Part shown: in pieces, positions 43,841 to 51,371 of the stretch | Position numbering within the stretch: the stretch's first letter is position 1 | Layout: each line of letters opens with the position of its first letter | Source of the DNA: Deinococcus sp. KNUC1210 | Lineage (GTDB): Bacteria > Deinococcota > Deinococci > Deinococcales > Deinococcaceae | DNA length: 64,000 nt | Reading direction: 5' to 3' | Assembly: GCF_022344005.1 (NCBI RefSeq) | Contig: NZ_CP092196.1 | Coordinates: 62,001-126,000 of the forward strand | The notes under the pieces: model-generated | The model's database searches: none | Told to the model about the DNA's origin: nothing | The model's input: only the letters and a program-made list of their open reading frames with translations | Position numbers and translations under genes: made by a program

Positions 43841-44546
43841 AGAGCCCCGCTGTGGGGCCATCTTCCGGCAGGGTCGCGAGGCGCACGGCAGGAAGCGCTC
43901 CGTCGTGGAGGCTATTGAAACCCTGCTGCCCGGTCATGTCGGTGGCAACGTACCCAGGGTCGGCAGCGTTCACCTTGATGCCTGTCGCTCGCAACTCGTT
44001 GGCAAACTGTACCGTCACGGCGTGCAGCGCAGATTTACTGGACGCGTACGCGAGCAGCCAATAGCCGGAGCGCATGTTGTTCGGGTCACTGGTCAGCGTC
44101 AATGAGCCCATCGCGCTGCCCATGTTCACGATCCGTGCGTTCGACGTGGCTCGGAGGAGGGGCAGCAGGGCTTGGGTTACCTGCACCACACCGAACACGT
44201 TCGTCTCGAACGTGGCGCGTAGCACCTCCATCGAGACTGTGCTGGGCGGCAGATCGTCGAGTGATACGCCCGCGTTATTCACCAGCACGTCCAGCCGACC
44301 GAAGCGCTCACCCAGTTGGGTGGCAGCGGCCTGCACACTGGCAGTGTCGGTCACGTCCAGCACCAGGGCGTGAGCGTCCAGACCCTCGGCCCGGAGGAGG
44401 TCAGCGGCCGCCTCGCCCCGTTGGACGTCACGCGAGCCGATCAGGACCGTGAAGTCCAACTGCGCCAGCTGACGGGCGATTTCCAGCCCGATTCCTTTAT
44501 TGGCCCCGGTGATGAGCGCTACCTGCTTGTAGTCGTAGTCTGTCAT
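43812..44546 (-). CDS. Short-chain dehydrogenase/reductase (SDR)
   Basis: 244 aa from the ATG at 44546, with AGGAGG five bases upstream. Rossmann motif TGANKGIG (residues 11-18), DVTD near residue 63, NNAG near 88, catalytic Ser in NMGSAMGSL and YASSK with the Tyr and Lys. Classical carbonyl-reductase-like SDR, with YDYKQVALITGANKGIGLEI at the start. The gene is transcribed divergently from a MerR regulator, the usual arrangement for a MerR-controlled oxidoreductase. Substrate unknown. Confidence 0.92.
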   Translation of the reverse strand: MTDYDYKQVALITGANKGIGLEIARQLAQLDFTVLIGSRDVQRGEAAADLLRAEGLDAHALVLDVTDTASVQAAATQLGERFGRLDVLVNNAGVSLDDLPPSTVSMEVLRATFETNVFGVVQVTQALLPLLRATSNARIVNMGSAMGSLTLTSDPNNMRSGYWLLAYASSKSALHAVTVQFANELRATGIKVNAADPGYVATDMTGQQGFNSLHDGALPAVRLATLPEDGPTAGLFSLDGSVPW

Positions 44547-44601
44547 AGATGCCTCCTGGCAGGGCAGAGCACAGTACGGCGCAGCCCTGCTGCACGCACT
44601 C

Positions 44602-44652
44602 GCTCTTGCCGCCGATATGCTAGAACCTGACATTGACGTCAGAGGCAAGAGC
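44602..44652 (-). promoter_or_regulatory. MerR-type promoter for the SDR gene
   Basis: On the minus strand, TTGCCT and TAGCAT are separated by a 20-bp spacer that holds CTGACGTCAATGTCAG, an imperfect palindrome. Overlong spacers with a dyad are characteristic of MerR-activated promoters. A 9-bp perfect repeat GCTCTTGCC/GGCAAGAGC (44602-44610, 44644-44652) brackets the region. Confidence 0.6.
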
Positions 44653-44668
44653 TGACCAGGAGGAACGG

Positions 44669-45034
44669 ATGCGCATCGGAGAATTGGCGGCGGCAGCAGG
44701 GGTAAGCGTGCGTTCGCTGCGCTATTACGAGGAGCAGGCACTGCTGACAAGTGAGCGCAGTGAAAGTGGACAGAGGCTCTACCAGCCAGCCGACGTGCAG
44801 CGGGTACGGCTGATCCAACAGCTCTACGCTGCCGGGTTACCGAGTAAGACGCTGCGCGAGTTGATGCCGTGTATCGAGGCCCCGGTGCAGCGCTACGCGA
44901 CTCAACTCTTGGAGCGGCTGGCTGAGGAGCGCGACCGGATTGGAGCGCAGATCACGCAGCTCAGTCACACCCGTGATCGCCTTGATGCGGTCATTCAACG
45001 TGTTGATTCCACCGAGGTTGCCCCTGCTCCTTAG
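44669..45034 (+). CDS. MerR-family transcriptional regulator
   Basis: 121 aa from the ATG at 44669 with AGGAGG upstream. MRIGELAAAAGVSVRSLRYY is the winged HTH (RYYE present), followed by RLYQPADVQRVRLIQQLYAA and a dimerisation coiled coil (TQLLERLAEERDRIGAQITQ). No cysteines for metal sensing. Short C-terminus, so the effector is probably a small organic molecule. Divergent from the SDR gene, which it likely controls. Confidence 0.92.
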   Translation: MRIGELAAAAGVSVRSLRYYEEQALLTSERSESGQRLYQPADVQRVRLIQQLYAAGLPSKTLRELMPCIEAPVQRYATQLLERLAEERDRIGAQITQLSHTRDRLDAVIQRVDSTEVAPAP

Positions 45035-45117
45035 CGGGTAATTCTGTTCCGACTCCCGTGCGACCCCATCTGCAAGATGGTGAACGGAGCGTGCATCAAG
45101 GACACGTGCAGGGTCAG

Positions 45118-45280
45118 CAGGGCTTCTAGCGACGGAAACGCGCGCAAGCATTCCTGAGCTGGCATGCCCGCATCACGAACCTCCACCATCATTCCCGTAC
45201 CAGCGTCACCGCCACCCGGAGAAACAATCAGAACAAAGCGTTCCAGGGTACTCCAATGCCAGTGAAGGCAATACAACCCC
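45118..45280 (+). mobile_element. IS6-family right-end fragment, copy 4
   Basis: Contains the coding remains RRKRAQAFLSWHARITNLHH and RRNNQNKAFQ, matching the transposase C-terminus, then a right end GTGAAGGCAATACAACCCC with several changes. About 160 bp. The left part is lost. Confidence 0.75.
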
Positions 45281-45285
45281 TATCT

Positions 45286-45299
45286 CGTGCTGAGTGGTT
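45286..45299 (+). repeat. Half-site of the GTGAC hairpin family
   Basis: TGCTGAGTGGTTAC is the right arm of a GTAACCACTCAGCA hairpin. The left arm is missing where the IS6 fragment ends, repeating the situation at 34419. Confidence 0.5.
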
Positions 45300-45352
45300 A
45301 CAAATGTCTGACCTGTCTTTCCCATTGACGTTCCGGTCAGCAAGGTCCGCAT

Positions 45353-46078
45353 TCAGGCCAGTGCAGAGACGGGGCGGTTCAGCCAGGCAGCCACCTGCTG
45401 CGCCGCCGTTGTGCGGGTCGTGACACTCATCAGCGTGACTTCGCTGATGGTCACGCGCCCTTCCTGTAGCAGGCCCAGACACACCTGCGCTTCTGCTTCG
45501 CTCAGCTTCTCCTGAGTCACCAGTGCCTTGAGGACACCTCTGGCCGCCCCGAGCGGATTAACGTGCTGTTCGAGGCCGAGCAGCAGCAGCAAGTAGCGCC
45601 CCAGCACTGGTGCGATGCCCCGGAAGGCCCCGACCAGATCGACGAGCACAAACTGCTCCAACTTGTCATCACCCAGCGCACGCAACGAAGCTTTGGTTTC
45701 AAACCCTCACTCCACGAAGAACCGACAGACATCGTAGGCCACCTCGACCTTCAAACGTCCGGCGATCTTGTGGCGGGTACGCAACGTGTTGGCGGCGTAT
45801 GCTTCCAGCCGCTCGGGGGTGGGATCCCGCCCGACGCTGTCTAGGAAAGCCGAGAAGGTCAGCTCCAGGGTGTCTTTCAGCCCTGTGGCCGCAGGAAAAC
45901 GCTGCTGCAACAAGGGGAGCACGATCAGGGCATACCGCACCTGGGAACTGTAGACGCAGTCGAGCACCGCGTAGAGTCCGCTGTTCCACTGGATGTAGGC
46001 CGGATCTGGCTGGATGCCCTCCTCCTGCACAAAAGCGCGGAGGGAGGAAACGAGTTCGGCCAGGCCGGGAGGGGTCAT
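45353..46078 (-). pseudogene. Hypothetical protein with one in-frame TGA
   Basis: A single frame from an ATG at 46078 (MTPPGLAELVSSLRAFVQEE) runs to 45353 and is broken only by TGA at 45707-45709, after DVCRFFVE. It then continues GFETKASLRALGDDKLEQFV, LVDLVGAFRGIAPVLGRY and ends NRPVSALA. The frame either side of the stop is equally protein-like, so the full protein would be 241 aa. Nonsense mutation or base-call error. No family recognised. Confidence 0.7.
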
Positions 46079-46190
46079 ATCTCAGGGTACACAAGCCAGA
46101 GACGCACGACCCTGTCAGCCGTCATGGAGAGGGTGTTCCCCTTCAGAAAACGGATCATCCTGATCACTGAGTGCGCGGTCCAGCCTTTGC

Positions 46191-46751
46191 TCAGAACCCA
46201 CTTTCTCCGACATAGAAGCCGAATTGAGAGCCGGGCTCTTTGGAATCTAGTCCCAGCGAGCAGGACACGTCGACCGTAACCCCATTGCGGCCGAACTGGT
46301 CCAGCGGAATATGAATGTCGGTCCGCGTGCCGTATCCCACTGGGCCGGACACGCAGTTCAGGTACAGATCCTTCTTTAGCGGCCGCCCCGTCATCGCGGT
46401 GATGAATTCGGTCAGCATCCGTCCCTCCCTGGGATCAATGTCCGAATCAGAGGCGTTGAACGAGATCAACCGGTTCTGGAGATCCCGGAACACCATGATT
46501 CGCAGGGACGTGTTCTTCAAGCTGTATTCGTACGAGGTGTTCACGACCTTTCCGGTTTCGTAGTCGGCGTTGGCCCTCTGTCGAAGGAGTGTGCAGCCGT
46601 ACTTCTTGCAGGGGGAGGCCGACGTCATGGACTGCTTTGAAAACAACAGGGCCGGAGCGGCTTGAGCAGAAGTGACCACCAGGAGCAGCGGGAGAAGGGT
46701 GAAGAGCGGTCGGACGATGGATCGCCTGTGTGCTGGAGTCATCTGCGTCAT
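46191..46751 (-). CDS. Secreted hypothetical protein with cysteines
   Basis: 186 aa from the ATG at 46751. The frame to 46826 overlaps the GIY-YIG stop as ATGA, so coupling from there is possible. The signal peptide RPLFTLLPLLLVVTSAQA is clear. The mature part contains CKKYGCTLLRQRANADYETG and two further Cys (YLNCVSGPVGYGTRTDI, VDVSCSLGLDSKEPG), suggesting disulfides. Role unknown. Confidence 0.7.
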   Translation of the reverse strand: MTQMTPAHRRSIVRPLFTLLPLLLVVTSAQAAPALLFSKQSMTSASPCKKYGCTLLRQRANADYETGKVVNTSYEYSLKNTSLRIMVFRDLQNRLISFNASDSDIDPREGRMLTEFITAMTGRPLKKDLYLNCVSGPVGYGTRTDIHIPLDQFGRNGVTVDVSCSLGLDSKEPGSQFGFYVGESGF

Positions 46752-46822
46752 AGGAGCCAGGGCACGGTATCCCGAGCGCGAGGCTGGGCGCTGTGGAAGA
46801 CCTCGCACTTCCAGGTCGGTGG

Positions 46823-47444
46823 TCATGGCACCAGGTGGGCGTCCAGGAGGTCCAGAAAGCTAGGGTCATAGGCGTCCGCTACATGCTTGACATTCCAGAG
46901 CCCGCTTTGCCTGACCATGTCGTGAGCAGCGAAACGTCCCAGCCACCCTTCTGAGGGGGTGTCGCTGATGGCGCCGTTCAGCCCACTCAACAGGGCGATC
47001 GCGTTCCGTTCGACGAAGGCCCGCAGGCTCGTCGCCCCAGGCTCATCGTCAATCTCCATCCATACGATGGAGAAGCGGCCGAGTGTCTCGCTGATCCGCT
47101 GCTCGAAGGGAAGCTCGGCGTCCCGAACGTGTGAGGGCGCGCTGCCGCCCATTCCCCAGGTCGGACTGTTTTTGCCAGACTGCGCCTGCAGGGCGGTGCC
47201 GACATGCAGGCGGAAAATAGAGCCCCGGTGATTGCCGCCACCCGTCGTGGCTGTCCCCCGGTGGGCGCTCAGACGCTGCCAAAGGGTGGTTTTGGATCCG
47301 GCACTGACTGCGTGAGTGCCCACCCGGACCACCCGTCCGCCATTCCCACTCACCGTGCGAACCTCCCCAGGTTCGAAGAAAAATACACGCCCCGTTTAGG
47401 CCACGGGTGTTGACCGGACGTTTCTGCCAGTGAGCGGCGACCAC
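46823..47444 (-). pseudogene. GIY-YIG nuclease-like protein with a 5' frameshift
   Basis: The main frame holds GGRVVRVGTHAVSAGSKTTL, WQRLSAHRGT and NHRGSIFRLHVGTALQ, the central and C-terminal part of a GIY-YIG domain. The GIY-like strand (VFFFEPGE) starts in this frame at about 47395, just after a TAA, while the natural N-terminus (VAAHWQKRPVNTRGLNG) is in another frame. Adding one T to a run of five at about 47385 joins them as GxYFFFEPGE. Likely a homopolymer indel. Substrate unknown. Confidence 0.75.
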
Positions 47445-47510
47445 CCACCTGTTACTCCAGTCGATTCAACAATTTATAGAACCGAATCAGGTCTGCGAGC
47501 CGAGAGGACC

Positions 47511-48277
47511 TCACCAGGTTCCTAGGCGAACGGCCCGGTCGATGGCATTTGCCTGAGCAGACAGCCCAGGTGTGTGCTTGAGTGGCTCCTCTACCTGGTG
47601 GCCGGCCGCCAGGAGGGCGGGGGTCAGGTACCGGCGGTACGCTTGTCCAGCAGTAATGACAAGGAAGTCGTCTGGGTCCAGCAGCGGCGTCAGCGTCCGC
47701 AGGACGTCTGCCGTCCAGGCTTTGCGGTCAGGCGTTCTTTTCTCGTTAAGCGTTTCGTCGTATGGAGTCACCACCGCTGTTGGCTCGAGCAGCCCATGGC
47801 GGGCCGAAAGAATAAACCAGCGGTCCCCAAAGTGCTCGGCGAAGCGTCGGCTGCTTCCGAAGAGGGTCGAGGTGTAGAGATCCTGCGCCTGCGCCGGATG
47901 ATCCCGTTTGGACTTGACGCAGCCGACAAGCACCAGAGTCCTTCCCGATCTTTTTCCGGCTGAGGCGAGGGTGGAGATGGAAGGTCTGAAGCGCCTACAG
48001 GTGTTGGAGAAGCTGGACGCTCCGTTTGCACGTTGGCCAGCTGGAATTGGTTTCTGCCGACGCTGTACAGGAGGTCTTTCCCGATGCCTCCGGACGCGCC
48101 GCCAACCAAATTGCTGGTCAGGCCCTGGACCATCGGATTGAGCGAGTTTTCCTTACGATCTGGGTAATACTCATGCACGGCCGCGATCAGCTCCTGCCGA
48201 GAAAAAGGGGTGAGGCCTCGTCGGGTCAGCCGTTCAGCAGCCTCTAGAATCACCTGCCAATTTGGGGGTTGAGTCAT
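47511..48277 (-). pseudogene. DUF6884-containing protein split by a frameshift
   Basis: N-terminal frame from the ATG at 48277 (GGAG six bases upstream): MTQPPNWQVILEAAERLTRR, a winged-helix-like region (DUF7669-like), then a Pro-rich linker to QPEKDREG. The next frame continues LVGCVKSKRDHPAQAQDLYT, SRRFAEHFGDRWFILSARHG and VTPYDETLNEK, the DUF6884 signature. The frames cross at about 47940. A one-base indel would give one protein of about 255 aa. DUF6884 is found in phages and accessory loci and its activity is uncertain. Confidence 0.75.
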
Positions 48278-48617
48278 CGGTTCTCCAGGACTTGGGGTTT
48301 TGTGGGCTTTCAGCGTACCGGATGGACGTCTGCCCGTCATGGCCTTCCTGGCAGGCAGCCGAGTTCCCCAAACCGCATGTCCTGTCCTGAGCTCCATGGG
48401 TTCGACAGCCACTAAGTCATGGATTTCGTCTCGGCTAAAGGAACAGCTTCAAAGCGTAGAACGGTTCGTGCTTTATGGAGGCAGAAACCACGAGCTCCCA
48501 CGAGATATCAGAGGAGACTGCAGAGCAAGAAGACAGCGGTAAACACGGCCTGGAGGCCAAGAACCGGCACGAACGACCGTCAAAGGCAGCTTGCACATAA
48601 GAATCAGGCTCAAGTGG
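48278..48617. other. Intergenic region, nothing recognised
   Basis: 340 bases between two minus-strand genes. No frame has both a ribosome-binding site and protein-like composition. A promoter for the DUF6884 gene should lie near 48300, but none was convincing. Confidence 0.4.
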
Positions 48618-49306
48618 TCAAAAACGTTCTTTCGGGCCGTTGGGATCGAAACGGTACGCGGCCAGTTGAGCAGCCAGACGCAAGGTGTCGAGCACATGAG
48701 TGCGTTTGCTCGGCTGAGGGTTGAGCGATTGCCCACTGGGATGCCAGGTGGTCAGCGTCGTGATGTGAGGAAACAACCCGGCCAGCAGAGCCCAGCCCTT
48801 CCTGGCCGGCACGCCCATCGTCACCACCACCCGCAGGTCAGGCAGCAGGGAGAGCAGCTCCTTTAAGTGTTGTTGACCAGCTATCACCTCGCCCGGCTTG
48901 ACCGGGCGAATCTTGTCCCCTGTTCCGACGTACCACGGCACAATTTCCAGGCCAGCACCCAGCGGCGGTCCAAATCGGCCTGGTGGGTCAGAGTGAAGAC
49001 GTTTCTGGCCGTCGGATCATTGTTGTCCATGCTGATAAAGCCGCTACCACCATGCTGCTGCGCCGCTTTGGGACCGGGGGCTTCCAGCAGATACAGCACC
49101 CGCGCCCGTACGCTCCCTCCGAGTGGGTCAATATGTGGGATGTCCAACCCCCGCTCGTGGACGCTGTCGCGCAGCTGTTCGATCCACCGTATGAGGGGTT
49201 CATGCTCTGGGTGCGTCAGCAGCTGGGAGCGAACGGCAATGGCCTCAGCTGTACGGAGTGAGCATGGTGCCGTGGGAAAACCGCCAGAAGCATCCGTGTC
49301 TGTCAA
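48618..49306 (-). pseudogene. Uracil-DNA glycosylase-superfamily protein, frameshifted
   Basis: First frame: ARVLYLLEAPGPKAAQQHGG, SGFISMDNNDPTARNVFTLT and WVLAWK. Second frame: VPWYVGTGDKIRPVKPGEVI, LKELLSLLPDLRVVVTMGVP and TWHPSGQSLN. Together these give the UDG fold: the EAPGP loop with the water-activating region, NxVPW, and the C-terminal HPS loop. The crossover at about 48945 needs one base in the GGAAATTG stretch. The apparent start is a TTG at 49306. May excise or recognise a modified base. Activity cannot be predicted. Confidence 0.75.
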
Positions 49307-49368
49307 GGTAACGAGAGTTTAACTGATGATCAGGCCTGTGCTTTGTCCGCTGATCGAAGGTTCTCTTA

Positions 49369-50441
49369 TTGATACCTGCGTAGGTTGGGGACAGATGAGA
49401 GTGAGGTTATGGCACAGGTTTGGCAGCCTGCGAAGCTGAGTCGTCCACAGTTGGAAGAACGGCGTCTGTTCGCAGAGCCCTCCATTCAGAAGGGCACGTT
49501 CAGTTCTGCACAGCTCGCTGAGCTGTGCGGCGTCGGATCGAGCGCCGTGCGCAAGTGGCGACAACGCCTGCGTGCACAAGGTTCGCTGGAGGCGACGGTG
49601 GCGTCGGGGCCATCCAGGCGCCTCACAGATGCGCACCTTGCGGAGGTCATCGCCTTGCTCCAGGCCGGGCCTGATCCAGACCAGTCCCCTGACCAGCGCT
49701 GGACGTGTCCCCGCATCCGCGCCACCATCGGCTTAACCTTTGACGTCTGGTCCCACGTCGATCATCTGAGTCGCCTGCTGCACACATGGGGATTCTCGCG
49801 ACAAAAACCGGCGAAGCGAGCCGCTGAGCAGGATCAAGACGCGGTCGCCGCATGGATCGACACCATGGTGCCCGAACTGGAACGCAAGATCGAGACTGGA
49901 GAAACGCTGGCCTTCCTGGATGAAGGAGGGTTGAGTCTAAAGTCGACCGTGACGCGAACCTGGGCGCCGTGTGGACATCCTCCGGTGCTGGAGGCCAAGA
50001 CCAACTGGCAGAAGGTCTCGACGATTGGGGCGATCACGACCATCGGCCAGTTCTTGCAGCACACCCACCAGGCCGCCATCTAGGGCACACAGGTCCCATC
50101 GCGTTCTTGACGCACCTGCTGCGACACCTGGAGGGGAAGGTCACCGTGCTGCTCGACAATGCGAGCATTCACAAGACGAAGGCGCTCAGCGCCTTCGTCG
50201 CCGATGAGACGCGGCTGTCCGTGGTGTATCTTCCACCGTACTCCCCGGAGTGAAATCCCATTGAGCTCGTCTGGGCCTCTGTTAAGCAGCAGATGTTGGT
50301 CAACTTCTGCCCGAAAGACCTGGGAACCTTGAAGTCGCGTCTTTTTCAGGCATGGCAGCGAGTGCGGTCCATCCACCTGCCTCCCCGCTGGCTCTGGGAG
50401 CGACCCGTGAACAACGTACGCAGGGAGCAAGAGGTGCGCCT
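49369..50441 (+). mobile_element. IS630-family element, left end clear, right end not adjacent
   Basis: TA followed by TTGATACCTGCGTAGGTTGG at 49369 is the left inverted repeat and matches the MITE ends. A right-end copy (TTATGCAGGTACCAA-TA) appears only at 51040-51056, 600 bp beyond the transposase. The stretch between holds another ORF. Confidence 0.75.
49409..50441 (+). pseudogene. IS630-family transposase with frameshift and stop
   Basis: First frame MAQVWQPAKLSRPQLEERRL with HTH (LAELCGVGSSAVRKWRQRLR) and first Asp in LAFLDEGGLSLKST, ending at TAG about 50083. The second frame resumes PIAFLTHLLRHLEGKVTVLL and DNASIHKTK (second Asp), then PPYSPE, a TGA, and NPIELVWASVKQQ with the Glu. 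The frame then runs on past its normal end. All catalytic residues survive, so the lesions may be recent. Confidence 0.82.
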
Positions 50442-50457
50442 TTTCGAAGACCTGCGC

Positions 50458-50922
50458 TCAGGGGAACTTCAGTCCCTTGAACAGCGCGGGAAATTTAAGA
50501 GTCCAGTAGCGGGTGTAATAGATGGGCGCCATCGAGGCGAAACCTGTTTCAAAGTCAAAATGAACTTCAGCCCCATCATGAAGCTGGAGGACCATGCGTT
50601 CTGTCTCTTGTTGGCCGAAGCCCTTGAAATTTCCAGAGGCAGAGTGGGCGATGTTGGGTCCAGGTGTCTTCGTCATGTATCCAGCTAGGCCGCTCCAGAC
50701 GTATCTCGACGTCAAGAGGTACCATCGGTCGCTGTCGATGTAACTGCTCACGATCGGCATCTCCCCTTGCTCCAGCGTGATGATTTCGCGCAATTCGTCG
50801 TGGATGGTGTCGAGGCGAGTGTATCGCCATGCCGTGTGGTTCATCGACGACTTGTGGATGGAGTGCAACATGCCGCGGTGGAGGTCTGCATCTGGCCAGG
50901 CTGGGAAAGTCGGTGCCGTCAT
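50458..50922 (-). CDS. Hypothetical protein lying between IS630-type ends
   Basis: 154 aa (MTAPTFPAWPDADLHRGMLH, DRWYLLTSRYVWSGLAGYMT, EVHFDFETGFASMAPIYYTR), globular and Tyr/Trp-rich. No known family. It is convergent with the transposase and enclosed by the left end at 49369 and the right-end-like repeat at 51040. It could be a passenger gene or a resident gene trapped by chance. Confidence 0.6.
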   Translation of the reverse strand: MTAPTFPAWPDADLHRGMLHSIHKSSMNHTAWRYTRLDTIHDELREIITLEQGEMPIVSSYIDSDRWYLLTSRYVWSGLAGYMTKTPGPNIAHSASGNFKGFGQQETERMVLQLHDGAEVHFDFETGFASMAPIYYTRYWTLKFPALFKGLKFP

Positions 50923-51039
50923 GTCTCCATGATGCCGCTCCTGTGCTCCATCCTTCTCAACGTTGTGTGCTCTGCGAGCGCAGTTTTGAAGGGTGGCAGG
51001 CGGCGTGAGCTCATTCTGGAGCAGGAAAGCGTGACAGAA

Positions 51040-51056
51040 TTATGCAGGTACCAATA
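51040..51056 (-). repeat. IS630/MITE right-end inverted repeat
   Basis: TTATGCAGGTACCAATA is the complement of the MITE end TATTGATACCTGCATAA with a single change. It marks the right boundary of the IS630-bounded segment or a solo remnant of a MITE. Confidence 0.6.
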
Positions 51057-51371
51057 AAAGCAACTCTACTTCGTCAGCTGCTATCCCTTGGCTCTCACGA
51101 CGTACGGGCACCGTGACGCCAGCCTAGTCAGGCTCATTGAGGAGTTCCGATTGTGCCGTGCCTTGTGCGTGCCTTATCCGCGCAGAGATCAGGAGCATCC
51201 AGCGCCACCAACGGAGACGAACAGAACAGGGCACCTGCGATAAACACGGTCTCCAGGCCACTTGTGAGCATCATCGGCGATCAACGGCATCCAAACAACT
51301 TCCATCTGAAGTTCAGACGGCCACTGACCCCACTCGGTCCATTACTGATTCACTCTCAGGGGCACGAATGT

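Noticed and set aside
45707..45709. Selenocysteine or recoding at the in-frame TGA
   Set aside because: No nearby SECIS-like hairpin, and neighbouring genes carry other simple lesions, so a nonsense change is more likely.
50293..50688. Extension of the IS630 transposase frame beyond 50441
   Set aside because: The normal C-terminus ends near 50441. The continuation is antisense to the gene at 50458 and looks non-coding.
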